In this document: piece by piece, positions 41,413 through 49,800 of the stretch
Layout: every line of letters begins with the position of its first letter
Numbering within the stretch: the first letter of the stretch is position 1
Assembly (NCBI GenBank): GCA_963839925.1
Contig: CAWIWV010000002.1
Coordinates: forward strand, 992,001-1,056,000
Reading direction: 5' to 3'
DNA from: Bog-756 sp963839925
GTDB taxonomy: Bacteria > Actinomycetota > Acidimicrobiia > Acidimicrobiales > RAAP-2
Length of the DNA: 64,000 nucleotides
Notes under the pieces: generated by a model
Seen by the model: the letters and a program-made list of their open reading frames with translations, nothing else
What the model was told of the DNA's origin: nothing
Database searches by the model: none
Translations under genes and position numbers: made by a program

Positions 41413-42585
41413 ATGAACGTGGTCGATGTGGTCCTGATCATCGTCGTCGCCGTCGCAGCGTTCCGGGGACTGCGGGTAGGTGCTGTCTCGCTGGTGCTCT
41501 CCTTCGGCGGCTTCCTCGGCGGCCTCTATCTCGGGGCCAGGTTGGCATCGGTCACCGTCCACTGGGCGAACTCGCAGGCCTCTCGCTCCGCAGTGGCGTT
41601 GGCCACCATGCTGGGCGTTGCGGTGCTCGGTGGGTTCGCAGGTCGGATCCTCGGGGGCCTCGCGTCGGATCGGGTGCACCGGGGCGTGCTGGGGCCCGCC
41701 GACTCGCTGGTCGGGGTGGGGGTTTCGGTCGTGGCGTCGCTGCTCGCGGTCTGGCTGCTGGCCAGCACCCTGGTCAACGCACCTTTGTTCGGCCTCGACT
41801 CGGCCATCGACCAGTCACAGATCATCCGGTCCCTCGACCGGGTCCTGCCGGCGCCCCCGTCGGTGTTCTCCCGTATCCAGAACTACCTCACCGCCGAAGG
41901 TTTCCCCGATGTCTTCGCCCAACTCGCCCCCGCCAGCGCGGGGCCGGTCTCCCTGCCGGGCGCTCCTCAGCTGAGAGAGGCGGTGACCCGTGCCGGGGCG
42001 TCCACGGTCAAGGTCATCGGCGAAGGATGCGGTCAGATCCAAGAGGGATCCGGTTTCGTCGTCGGCCCCGGACTCGTCGTCACCAACGCCCACGTCATCG
42101 CCGGCATCCGTCATCCCTCGGTGGAAGCGGGCGACGCCCTGCTCCAGACCACCGTCGTCTCGTTCGACCCCTCGTTCGACCTCGCCGTGCTGCGGGTCAG
42201 CGGCATCAACGAACCGGCGCTGACCCTCGACCCGAACAGGTCGGGGCGTGGGGTCGAGGCCGCCGTGCTCGGCTATCCCGGTGGGGGTCCGTTCAGCGTC
42301 GCGCCGGCCGGCATCATGGCCGAGTTCGAGGCCGAAGGTCGCGACATCTACGGCCAGGGGCTCACCCTGCGCGACGTCTACGAGATCCAGGCGCAGGTCC
42401 GTCCGGGCAACTCGGGGGGTCCACTCGTCGAGCCGAACGGGGAGGTCGTCGGTGTCGTGTTCTCGCGTTCGACCACCAACGACGACATCGGCTACGCACT
42501 CGCATCCCCCGGGGTGCTCTCCAGAGTGGTCCGGGCCGAGCAGCTCAACCGGCCGGTGAGCACCGGCCCATGCACTTTCGGCTGA
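41413..42585 (+). CDS. marP: membrane-anchored periplasmic serine protease, MarP-like
   Basis: 390 residues. Residues 1-125 hold four membrane helices of a CvpA-like domain; residues about 185-390 are a chymotrypsin-fold protease with His227 (TNAHVIAG), Asp256 (FDPSFDLAVL) and Ser334 (GNSGGPL). Cys206 and Cys387 are spaced 181 residues apart, as are the two Cys that form the stabilising disulfide of mycobacterial MarP. MarP maintains acid and oxidative-stress resistance by cleaving cell-wall hydrolases. ATG 41413 with GGAGG ten or so bases upstream is chosen over an earlier GTG. It is divergent from the lipoprotein gene. Confidence 0.88.
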   Translation: MNVVDVVLIIVVAVAAFRGLRVGAVSLVLSFGGFLGGLYLGARLASVTVHWANSQASRSAVALATMLGVAVLGGFAGRILGGLASDRVHRGVLGPADSLVGVGVSVVASLLAVWLLASTLVNAPLFGLDSAIDQSQIIRSLDRVLPAPPSVFSRIQNYLTAEGFPDVFAQLAPASAGPVSLPGAPQLREAVTRAGASTVKVIGEGCGQIQEGSGFVVGPGLVVTNAHVIAGIRHPSVEAGDALLQTTVVSFDPSFDLAVLRVSGINEPALTLDPNRSGRGVEAAVLGYPGGGPFSVAPAGIMAEFEAEGRDIYGQGLTLRDVYEIQAQVRPGNSGGPLVEPNGEVVGVVFSRSTTNDDIGYALASPGVLSRVVRAEQLNRPVSTGPCTFG

Positions 42586-42663
42586 TCCGGCTGCCCGCCC
42601 ACCGCGATCGAGCGGGTCCCGTTCCGCCGGGAGCCCACCACCGGTCCGTACCCCGCACTAGAC

Positions 42664-44910
42664 ATGGGGAACATGGCACTCAAGATCGAGGACTACGGCA
42701 TCATCGGCGACCTCCACACCGCGGGACTGGTCGGCCGGGATGGCTCGATCGACTGGCTCTGCCTGCCCCGCTTCGACTCGCAGGCTTGTTTCGCCAAGCT
42801 GCTCGGAGGCGAGGAGAACGGCTCGTGGAAGCTGGCCCCGAAGGGCGCCCATCTTTCCAACCGTCGCCACTACCGGGGAGACACCCTGGTCCTCGAGACG
42901 GAGTTCGTCACCGACGGCGGATCGGTGCGGGTCATCGACTGCATGCCGATCCGCCAGCAGCATCCCGAAGTGGTGCGCCTGGTGGAGGGGGTGCGGGGCA
43001 AGGTCACCATGGAGATGGTGCTGACCATCAGGTTCGGGTACGGCCAGATCGTTCCCTGGGTGCGGCATCTCGACGGCACGATCAACGCGATCGCCGGTCC
43101 CGACGGCCTCGCGCTGTGGACGCCGGTCGCGTGTCACGGCCGGGATCTCACGACGGTTGCAGAGTTCACCGTCACCGAGGGTCAGCAGGTTCCCTTCTCC
43201 TTGACCTGGTACCCGGCCAACGAAGATCCGCCGCGCCCGGTCGATGCCTCCTATGCAATCCAGGACACCGAACTGTGGTGGACGAACTGGTCGAAGCAGT
43301 GCACCTACCAAGGGGAGTTCCGGGAAGCTGTCGTCCGTTCCCTGATCACACTCAAGGCCCTCACCTATGAGCCGACCGGGGGCATCGTGGCGGCAGCCAC
43401 CACTTCACTTCCGGAATCCTTGGGCGGGGGCAGGAACTGGGACTACCGGTTCTGTTGGCTGAGGGACGCCACACTGACCCTCGAGTCGCTGATCCGCGGC
43501 GGCTTCTACACCGAGGCGATGGCGTGGCGGAACTGGCTCCTGCGGACGATCGCGGGCGATCCGGCGCAGATGCAGATCATGTACGGGGCCGGGGGCGAGC
43601 GCCGCTTGGACGAGTGGGAGATCGACTGGCTTCCCGGGTACGAGGGATCGTCACCGGTGCGCGTCGGCAATGCAGCGGCCGGGCAGTTCCAGCTCGACGT
43701 CTACGGCGAGGTGATGTCTGCGCTCTATGAATCCTCGGGCGCCGCGGCCCCCGATGGAAACCCGACCTGGGATCTGCAGCTGGCGTTGATGGAGTTTCTG
43801 CGTGACGGTTGGCGCGAGCCCGACGACGGGATCTGGGAAGTGCGCGGACCGAGACGCCACTTCACCCACTCCAAGGTGATGGCCTGGGTGGCGATCGACC
43901 GCGCCATCAAGATGGCTGAAGAGAATCACCTCGAGGGGCCGATCGAGCAGTGGAAGACCGTGCGCAAGGAGATCCACGACCAGGTCTGTGACGAGGGCTT
44001 CAATGCCGACAAAGGATCATTCACCCAGTACTACGGGTCCGACGAGCTCGACGCGAGCCTGCTGATGATCCCGCTGGTCGGATTTCTGCCTGCGACCGAT
44101 CCCCGGGTGCGCGGAACCATCGAGGCGATCGAGCGCGAACTGGTCGAAGGGGGGTTCGTGCTGCGGTATCGCACCGTCGACACCGGGGATGTCGACGGGC
44201 TCACCGGACGGGAGGGGGCGTTCCTCGCCTGTTCGTTCTGGCTCGCGGACTGCCTGTCCATGATCGGGCGCGAACACGATGCTCGCCAGATGCTCGATCG
44301 GCTGCTGGCCTTACGCAACGATTTGGGATTGTTGTCCGAGGAGTACGACCCGGTCGCGGGTCGCCTGGTCGGCAACTTCCCCCAGGCCTTCTCGCACGTG
44401 TCGCTGGTGAACACGGCGTCGAAGATCGGGGGAGCCCTGAAGCCCTCCGCGAGCCATGTGATCGTGGGTCTGGCCAAGCGGGCATTGGTCGAGGGCAGGC
44501 GAAACACCGCGAGCCATCACATGGGAGCGTTCAACGCGCGCGTCGCTCTGGCGAAGGCTGCCGAACGTACGGCCGGAACCGTGGCGGGAGGTGAGCGCAC
44601 TGCGGTGACCATCGAAACCGCGCCCACCGTGCCGACGAAGGCCGCACCGGCGAAGAGGACGTCGCGGAAGAAAGCCCCGGCAAAGAGGACCGCAGCAAAA
44701 AAGAGTGCCGCAAGGAAGGTGGCCAAGAAGACAGCCGCGAAGAAGCGTGTCGCCAAGAAAACTGTCGCCAAGAAGAGCGCCGCGAAGGCGACAGCGGCGA
44801 AGAAGAGCGTGGCAAAGAAGAAGAGCGTGGCAAAGAAGAAGAGCGTGGCAAAGAAGAGCTCGGCGAAGAAGGTGGCACGGAGCCGCGCGGGTTCTGCCCG
44901 GCGCCCCTAG
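42664..44910 (+). CDS. glycoside hydrolase family 15 (trehalase/glucoamylase-like) with lysine-rich histone-like tail
   Basis: 748 residues. Residues 1-610 are a GH15-type enzyme: IEDYGIIGDLHTAGLVGRDG and SIDWLCLPRFDS at the start, GGRNWDYRFCWLRDATLTLE near 260, DEWEIDWLPGYEGS near 315 and GREGAFLACSFWLAD near 520, whose Glu is the usual catalytic base. Actinobacterial members of this type hydrolyse trehalose. The last 100 residues are unusual: repeats of AAKK, VAKK and KKS rich in Lys, Ala and Arg, like the C-terminal tail of HupB or histone H1. They may bind nucleic acid or polyphosphate. Start ATG 42664 or 42673. otsA and otsB lie 6 kb downstream. Confidence 0.87.
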   Translation: MGNMALKIEDYGIIGDLHTAGLVGRDGSIDWLCLPRFDSQACFAKLLGGEENGSWKLAPKGAHLSNRRHYRGDTLVLETEFVTDGGSVRVIDCMPIRQQHPEVVRLVEGVRGKVTMEMVLTIRFGYGQIVPWVRHLDGTINAIAGPDGLALWTPVACHGRDLTTVAEFTVTEGQQVPFSLTWYPANEDPPRPVDASYAIQDTELWWTNWSKQCTYQGEFREAVVRSLITLKALTYEPTGGIVAAATTSLPESLGGGRNWDYRFCWLRDATLTLESLIRGGFYTEAMAWRNWLLRTIAGDPAQMQIMYGAGGERRLDEWEIDWLPGYEGSSPVRVGNAAAGQFQLDVYGEVMSALYESSGAAAPDGNPTWDLQLALMEFLRDGWREPDDGIWEVRGPRRHFTHSKVMAWVAIDRAIKMAEENHLEGPIEQWKTVRKEIHDQVCDEGFNADKGSFTQYYGSDELDASLLMIPLVGFLPATDPRVRGTIEAIERELVEGGFVLRYRTVDTGDVDGLTGREGAFLACSFWLADCLSMIGREHDARQMLDRLLALRNDLGLLSEEYDPVAGRLVGNFPQAFSHVSLVNTASKIGGALKPSASHVIVGLAKRALVEGRRNTASHHMGAFNARVALAKAAERTAGTVAGGERTAVTIETAPTVPTKAAPAKRTSRKKAPAKRTAAKKSAARKVAKKTAAKKRVAKKTVAKKSAAKATAAKKSVAKKKSVAKKKSVAKKSSAKKVARSRAGSARRP
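44800..44853 (+). repeat. three 18-base tandem repeats encoding KKSVAK in the GH15 tail
   Basis: The unit AAGAAGAGCGTGGCAAAG occurs three times without change (44800-44817, 44818-44835, 44836-44853). The A-rich codon use contrasts with the GC-rich surroundings. The number of units could vary between strains by slippage without breaking the frame. Confidence 0.9.
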
Positions 44911-44918
44911 CGAATCGA

Positions 44919-45896
44919 ATGGGACCGCCCACAGAACCTGCCGGGATGCCGAACGACCAACCGACGGGTGGTGGTCGGGTGGCGGACGGAGTCATCGAGG
45001 TCGACACCCTCCTCGGGGGATGGCAGAGGGTGACCGCGGGGTACCTCATCGAGGGAGACTCCCCGATCTTGGTGGAGACGGGTAGCCAGAGCTCGGTACC
45101 CGTGCTGCTCGCCCAGCTGGATCGGCTCGGGGTGGGCCCTTCCGATCTCGCCGGTGTCGTGGTCACCCACATCCACCTGGATCACGCGGGTGGGGTCGGT
45201 GACGTCGCCCGCGCCTTTCCGAAGGCAACCGTCTACGTCCACGAGAAGGGAGCTCGCCATCTCGCCGACCCGACCAGACTGGTCGACTCGGCCTCCCGGG
45301 TCTACGGACCGCTTCTGGACTCGCTCTACGGCCGACTCGATCCCACGCCGCCCGAGCGGATCCACGTCCTCGAGGACCTGGAGGAGATCCGGGTGAGTGC
45401 GGATCGGGCGCTGGTGGCGGTCGACTCACCGGGTCATGCCAAGCATCACGTGGCCCTCCACGACACACGGAGCGGCGTCTTGTTCGCGGGCGACGCGGTG
45501 GGGGTGAAACTGCCCGACGGGGGAGTGCTTCGACCGTCGACGCCGCCGCCCGACTTCGATCTGGATCTGGCACTGCAGTCTTTGCACCGGTTCGCGGAGC
45601 GGCGCCCCACCGCGCTCGCGCTCGCACACTACGGGGTGCTCGAGGACCCGTTGGACGTGCTGGACGAGGCGGACGGCACCCTGCGGAAATGGGTGGGGGT
45701 GGCGGAGTCGGCCTTTCGACGAGGTGATGACATCGCATCCGCTCTCGAATCGACATTCGCGTCGGATATGGATGGCGTAGCTGCAGAACATCGCGAGAAG
45801 CTGGACGTGATGAACGGGGTCCACTCGAACGCGGCCGGCCTGCATCGCTGGCTGTCTCATCGAGACGGCGGAGGTCCTCAGTCGGGATCGGAGTAA
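44919..45896 (+). CDS. MBL-fold metallo-hydrolase
   Basis: 325 residues from ATG 44919, or 316 from ATG 44946. The metallo-beta-lactamase signature THIHLDHAGG near residue 87 gives His and Asp ligands of both metals; SPGHAKHHVA near 173 and LFAGDAVGVKLPDG near 192 supply the further His and Asp, and ALAHYG near 247 the last His. It resembles glyoxalase II/lactonase-like hydrolases of thioesters or lactones. It begins eight bases after the GH15 gene and may be cotranscribed with it and with the DMT transporter gene that follows 30 bases later. Confidence 0.86.
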   Translation: MGPPTEPAGMPNDQPTGGGRVADGVIEVDTLLGGWQRVTAGYLIEGDSPILVETGSQSSVPVLLAQLDRLGVGPSDLAGVVVTHIHLDHAGGVGDVARAFPKATVYVHEKGARHLADPTRLVDSASRVYGPLLDSLYGRLDPTPPERIHVLEDLEEIRVSADRALVAVDSPGHAKHHVALHDTRSGVLFAGDAVGVKLPDGGVLRPSTPPPDFDLDLALQSLHRFAERRPTALALAHYGVLEDPLDVLDEADGTLRKWVGVAESAFRRGDDIASALESTFASDMDGVAAEHREKLDVMNGVHSNAAGLHRWLSHRDGGGPQSGSE

Positions 45897-45926
45897 TCGG
45901 TTGGTACGCACGAGTGGGCGACGTCG

Positions 45927-46832
45927 GTGTTGAGTGTCCTGCTCGCCCTTTGCGGTGCCTTCAGTCAGGCGCTCGCCTCGCTGTTGCAGCGCCTGGCCAA
46001 CCTCAAGACGTCCGATCACGAGAAGTCCGATCAGAAGCGATCGGGTCTGGCAACTGCGCTCTACCTGGTCCGGCAGCCCCTCTGGTTGCTCGGCATGCTC
46101 TGCATGGGCGGGACTCTGGTCTTCACCGCTGCCGCTCTCTACTTCGGTGCGCTGGCCAGGGTCCAGCCGGTCCTGGTGTTCGAGCTGATTTTCACCCTCG
46201 GGCTCCGGGTGTTCTGGCTCCACGAGAGAATCGCTGCCCGGACCTGGGGAGCTGCCTGTCTCTTGTCCGCAGGTCTGATCGGATTTCTGGTGGTCGCCGA
46301 CCCGGTGGAGGGAACGCAGAGCCCGACGGCGGGCGGGTGGATGGTGGCGCTCGGAAGCGTGTGTGCTGTCATCGGCGCACTGGTCGTCTTCAGTTTTTGG
46401 GGATCGCCGGCCCGGCGTGCAGCGTTGCTCGGTGCCTCCGCCGCGTTGGTGTGGGCGGTCGACGCCGCGTTTGTGAAGGCCGCCACCGGCGTACTCGCCC
46501 ACGACGGCTGGAGTGGTCTGTTGGTCCACTGGACGCTCTACGCGGCGATCGCGAGCGGAGTGATCGGAACGGTGTTGCTCGAGTTCGCTTTCGCAGCGGG
46601 GCCGCTGGCTGCCTCCCAGTCCGCGCTTCTCATCGTCGATCCGTTGGCAAGCATCGCCATCGGGATCGGACTCTTCGGCGAGAAGGTCAACAACGCGCCG
46701 GGCGCGGTGCTGCTCCAGGCGGTGTGCTTGGTCACGATGTTCGTGGGAGTTGTCCTATTGTCAAAGTGGGCACCGCCTGAGTCGGAAGTCCCTTCGGGGC
46801 GCGAGGCACGCTCGGTCCCCGCTCAAACGTGA
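45927..46832 (+). CDS. DMT superfamily (EamA-like) transporter
   Basis: 301 residues, GTG start, with about nine to ten hydrophobic helices spread over two EamA-like halves: LLALCGAFSQALASLLQ, LLGMLCMGGTLVFTAAALYFG, CLLSAGLIGFLVVADP, MVALGSVCAVIGALVVF, LLGASAALVWAVDAAFV, IASGVIGTVLLEFAFAAG, and LLIVDPLASIAIGIGLFGE. The motif ARVQPVLVFELIFTL is shared with the family of membrane proteins found next to actinobacterial housekeeping loci. Substrate unknown; small-metabolite export is common for EamA proteins. Confidence 0.83.
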   Translation: MLSVLLALCGAFSQALASLLQRLANLKTSDHEKSDQKRSGLATALYLVRQPLWLLGMLCMGGTLVFTAAALYFGALARVQPVLVFELIFTLGLRVFWLHERIAARTWGAACLLSAGLIGFLVVADPVEGTQSPTAGGWMVALGSVCAVIGALVVFSFWGSPARRAALLGASAALVWAVDAAFVKAATGVLAHDGWSGLLVHWTLYAAIASGVIGTVLLEFAFAAGPLAASQSALLIVDPLASIAIGIGLFGEKVNNAPGAVLLQAVCLVTMFVGVVLLSKWAPPESEVPSGREARSVPAQT

Positions 46833-46839
46833 GGTGAGC

Positions 46840-47232
46840 ATGCGATTGAACGGAAAGCTTGCCGGCGCAGTTCTCGCCCTCTCTTTGTTGGGCGCGGCTG
46901 CAAGTGGGTGCTCGTCGAGTTCGACGAGTACCACCACGACAACAGGCGCGATCCCGACGACGGCGGCGAGTCACGATGCCGGAACCGCACCCACGCTGGC
47001 CACGCTCACCGCGATGGTCCAGGCGCAGATCACCGGCAAGGGAACCAACGACTTCGGTGTCACCGGGCTGACCAAGTTGACCTGTGATCCTCCGGCCACC
47101 TGGACGGTGGGTGCGACGTTCAAGTGCCTCGGGTACGACTTCGCGAACGACGAAATCGGCGAGTACGACGGGACCGTCCAGAACGAGTCGGCAAACGCTC
47201 CTCAGTGGAGCGGGCAGTGGAGCCCGAAGTGA
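46840..47232 (+). CDS. lipoprotein of the DUF4333 type
   Basis: 130 residues. A lipoprotein signal (LAGAVLALSLLGAAASGC) is followed by a Ser/Thr run (SSSSTSTTTTTG) and a compact domain with the sequence LTCDPPATWTVGATFKCLGYDF, whose two Cys are conserved in the DUF4333 group of actinobacterial secreted proteins. ATG 46840 with GAGGTGA upstream is preferred. It follows the transporter gene by seven bases and faces the DUF3052 gene convergently. Confidence 0.75.
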   Translation: MRLNGKLAGAVLALSLLGAAASGCSSSSTSTTTTTGAIPTTAASHDAGTAPTLATLTAMVQAQITGKGTNDFGVTGLTKLTCDPPATWTVGATFKCLGYDFANDEIGEYDGTVQNESANAPQWSGQWSPK

Positions 47233-47255
47233 GTAGACCCGTGCTCGTCTGTCGG

Positions 47256-47681
47256 TCAGGGCGCTGACCCGCGGCGCTCGACGCGCCAGACGAGTCGGAG
47301 GGCCGTCCAGGTCTGGTCGACGGCACACACCTTGTTGTCCACCAGACCACGCGCAATCGCCACCTCACGCACCGCGTGGTCCGTCAGGTCGGTGTTGACG
47401 CCTGAGGTCTTCTTGGGCCAGGCGATCCACAGACCGCCGGATGGGAACACCATCGAGGCGAGGCGGTCCACCCGCAGTTCGAGCCGCTTCCTGATGAGGA
47501 AGAAGGCGATTGCGACGTCCACGCTTCCTCTGGTCGTTCGTCTGACCCCGACGTCGGCCGGAAGTTCGAGGTCCAGGTCGTCAGGGCTGTCGAAGAGGGC
47601 GACGGTCGTCCCCTCCTTGATGCCCAACTTGGCGGCCAACGGCCTCGCCGGATTGCCAACCACCGACGGGGAGTCTCCCAC
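47256..47681 (-). CDS. DUF3052 family protein
   Basis: 141 residues from GTG 47681. PLAAKLGIKEGTTVALFDSP, DVAIAFFLIRKRLELR, GGLWIAWPKKTSGVNTDLT and GLVDNKVCAVDQTWTALRLVWR are the conserved blocks of DUF3052, a small soluble actinobacterial family of unknown function. It is 74 bases downstream of pyrF on the same strand, and that gap is almost filled by a 9-base tandem repeat. Regulation by the repeat is possible but not shown. Confidence 0.85.
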   Translation of the reverse strand: MGDSPSVVGNPARPLAAKLGIKEGTTVALFDSPDDLDLELPADVGVRRTTRGSVDVAIAFFLIRKRLELRVDRLASMVFPSGGLWIAWPKKTSGVNTDLTDHAVREVAIARGLVDNKVCAVDQTWTALRLVWRVERRGSAP

Positions 47682-47682
47682 T

Positions 47683-47745
47683 GTGGCTCGGGTGGCTCGG
47701 GTGGCTCGGGTGGCTCGGGTGGCTCGGGTGGCTCGGGTGGCTCGG
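47683..47745. repeat. seven tandem copies of the 9-base unit GTGGCTCGG
   Basis: The repeat runs uninterrupted for 63 bases and ends two bases before the start of the DUF3052 gene (minus strand), in the intergenic gap downstream of pyrF. A partial eighth unit follows. The unit length is a multiple of three. It would transcribe as CCGAGCCAC repeats in the leader of the DUF3052 mRNA. Confidence 0.95.
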
Positions 47746-47755
47746 GTGTCGGCCC

Positions 47756-48595
47756 TCAGCCCGAGAGAGCGTCCCGAAACTCGGCGGCGAGGGCCGAAGC
47801 GGCGTCCTGCAACGCCGAAGGATCCGGTCCGCGCAAGAGGCTGCGGGATGCGCTCGGGATCACTCGGTCCGGGCAGTCACCGAAGACACTCACCACGTCG
47901 TCAACCGTTGCACCCTGTGCCCCGATGCCGGGTGCGAGGAACAGGCAGTGCGAGCCGGCGAGGTCGAGTTTCGGCGCGCTGCTGCTCGGAGCGACCACGG
48001 CTCCGATCGGCCCGACCTCTCCTGGAGCGAGCTCAGCATTGAGGTCGCGGATCTCCGCGAGCAGTGCTGCCTCGACGCTCAGTCCGGCATCGACCGTGGC
48101 CGACTGGAGCGGTCTGCCCTCCGGATTCGACGACCGCGTGACGACGAAGAGGCAGCTCCCCGACTGGTGGGCCCGGGTGACGAACGCGCCCATCGCCGCC
48201 AGCCCGAGATACGGATGGACCGTCATGGCGTCGGCTTCGATGGGGGCGCCCGCACCCAGGTACGCATCGGCATAGGCGTCATTGGTCGACCCGACGTCGC
48301 CTCGCTTGGCGTCCACGATCACCAGGAGTCCCGCACTTCGAGCCTCGCTGACCGAGCGCTGGAGCGTCTTGATACCGCGCCAGCCGTGCCGCTCGTAGAA
48401 GGCGGATTGGTACTTCACCACACCGACGGTGCCGGCAGCCGCCCCGACCGCGATGTCGACGAAGCGATCGAGCCCGTCCGGGCTGTCCCCGAGGCCCCAT
48501 TCCTCGAGGATTCTCCCCGAGGGGTCCAATCCCCAGGCAAGGGGGCCGCGCCCGGTCCGCACTGCGGCGAACCTCGAGGCGAACGAGTCGACCAT
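47756..48595 (-). CDS. pyrF: orotidine 5'-phosphate decarboxylase (PyrF, type 2)
   Basis: 279 residues from ATG 48595; a GTG at 48613 would add six residues. LAWGLDPSG near residue 22 begins the barrel, VVKYQSAFYERHG near 60 contributes a Lys, and VIVDAKRGDVGST near 93 is the catalytic Asp-x-Lys-x-x-Asp. MTVHPYLGLAAM and PGIGAQGATVDD close the substrate phosphate site. The length and the last motif mark the type 2 subfamily used in actinobacteria. It performs the final step of UMP synthesis. It is divergent from the LOG-like gene with a 34-base gap, so their promoters overlap. Confidence 0.93.
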   Translation of the reverse strand: MVDSFASRFAAVRTGRGPLAWGLDPSGRILEEWGLGDSPDGLDRFVDIAVGAAAGTVGVVKYQSAFYERHGWRGIKTLQRSVSEARSAGLLVIVDAKRGDVGSTNDAYADAYLGAGAPIEADAMTVHPYLGLAAMGAFVTRAHQSGSCLFVVTRSSNPEGRPLQSATVDAGLSVEAALLAEIRDLNAELAPGEVGPIGAVVAPSSSAPKLDLAGSHCLFLAPGIGAQGATVDDVVSVFGDCPDRVIPSASRSLLRGPDPSALQDAASALAAEFRDALSG

Positions 48596-48629
48596 CCCAC
48601 CATTGTTGCCCACCTACGCTGGGTCGGCG

Positions 48630-49106
48630 ATGACGACTCAGATCGCGGTCATCGGGGGACAGGTGGCGGGACCGTCCGAGGTCAGTGCGGTGGAAGCGGT
48701 CGGGCATGCACTCGCAAGCTCGGGCGCGACGGTGGTGTGCGGCGGTCTGGGCGGAGTCATGGCAGCGGCGTGTCGGGGCGCACAGGCGGCCGGCGGGTTG
48801 ACGGTGGGTCTGCTGCCGGGGAGCGACCCGACCGAGGCGAATCCTTGGGTCGACGTGGTCGTGCCGACCGGTCTCGGGGAGGCGCGGAACGCTCTCGTCG
48901 TCGCCAGCGCCGCGTCGGTGATCGCGATCGGCGGCGGGTACGGAACACTCTCGGAGATCGGGTTCGCCCTGCGCGTGGGTAAGCCGGTGATCGGGGTGGG
49001 GACCTGGTCGCTGGTCCGCCCTGACGGATCGACGGAGGACGGGATCATCCGGGTCGATGATCCGGCCGAAGCGGCGTCGATCGCCATTGCGCGCGGTTCC
49101 GGTTGA
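48630..49106 (+). CDS. TIGR00725/LOG-like nucleotide-binding protein
   Basis: 158 residues. AVIGGQVAGPSE at the start, VVCGGLGGVMAAACRGA near residue 40, GLLPGSDPTEANPW near 68, NALVVASAASVIAIGGGYGTLSEI near 92 and GKPVIGVGTW near 122 match the small subfamily of Rossmann-like proteins related to LOG phosphoribohydrolases. The PGGxGTxxE motif of true LOG enzymes is here GGGYGTLSE, retaining the Gly and Glu. A nucleotide-hydrolysing or molybdenum-cofactor-carrier-like role has been proposed for relatives. It is divergent from pyrF. Confidence 0.83.
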   Translation: MTTQIAVIGGQVAGPSEVSAVEAVGHALASSGATVVCGGLGGVMAAACRGAQAAGGLTVGLLPGSDPTEANPWVDVVVPTGLGEARNALVVASAASVIAIGGGYGTLSEIGFALRVGKPVIGVGTWSLVRPDGSTEDGIIRVDDPAEAASIAIARGSG

Positions 49107-49221
49107 CCGATCCGCAGGTCGGGACTTTCAGCCCTACTGCATCGGACCGGCCGCCCGTACCGTGCAAGGAGAGGCTCTCCGACGGTCGGAGCGTCCTGCA
49201 TGGAAAGGCAAGGAAACGCAC

Positions 49222-49800
49222 ATGCGACGCAAGACCTTCGACATCATTCTCACAACTGTCGGTGCCGGATTGACGGTCTTTTTGATCGTTGTCGGCGGGC
49301 TCGGCCTTTGGGCGTACAGCTTCGCCAACTCCAACGTCCACAACCAGCTGGTCGAACAGCAGATCACCTTTCCGCCCAAGGTCGCGTTCGCGAGTGCGAA
49401 GCCGGGGGCCGAGATCGAGCCGGTGATGATCCCCTACATCGAGCAGTACGCGGGCCAGAAGCTGGTGACCGGTGCTCAGGCCGAGGCGTACGCGGACCAC
49501 TTCATCGCCTACCACCTGCAGGAGATCGGCGGTGGCAAGACCTACTCGGAGATCTCCGCCTCGGCGATGAGCCTTCCCAAGGGATCAGTTGCGTACGAAA
49601 AGGCGGAGGCCACCGCGCAGACCATCTTCCAGGGAACAACATTGCGCGGTCTGTTGCTCGAGGCCTACGCCTTCTGGCAGATGGGTCAGATCGCCTTGTT
49701 CGCGTCGATCGCCTGCTTCGTGCTTGCTGCGATCATGCTGGTCTTCACGATCCTCGGCTTCATCCACCTGCGGAGGGTGCCGGCAGATCAAGAGTTCTGA
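49222..49800 (+). CDS. hypothetical membrane protein with two helices
   Basis: 192 residues. One hydrophobic segment near the N-terminus (IILTTVGAGLTVFLIVVGGLGLWAYSFA) and one near the C-terminus (ALFASIACFVLAAIMLVFTILGFIHL) bracket a 120-residue domain with VHNQLVEQQITFPPK, YIEQYAGQKLVTG and ADHFIAYHL. The middle domain is predicted outside the cell if the termini are inside. I do not recognise the family. AAGGA lies about nine bases before ATG 49222. Its 3' end overlaps the DinB-like gene by 13 bases on the opposite strand. Confidence 0.72.
   Translation: MRRKTFDIILTTVGAGLTVFLIVVGGLGLWAYSFANSNVHNQLVEQQITFPPKVAFASAKPGAEIEPVMIPYIEQYAGQKLVTGAQAEAYADHFIAYHLQEIGGGKTYSEISASAMSLPKGSVAYEKAEATAQTIFQGTTLRGLLLEAYAFWQMGQIALFASIACFVLAAIMLVFTILGFIHLRRVPADQEF

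Noticed and set aside
47683..47745. Tandem repeats considered as a CRISPR array or as a translational phase-variation switch
   Set aside because: Units are 9 bases with no spacers, and a 9-base change cannot alter the reading frame.
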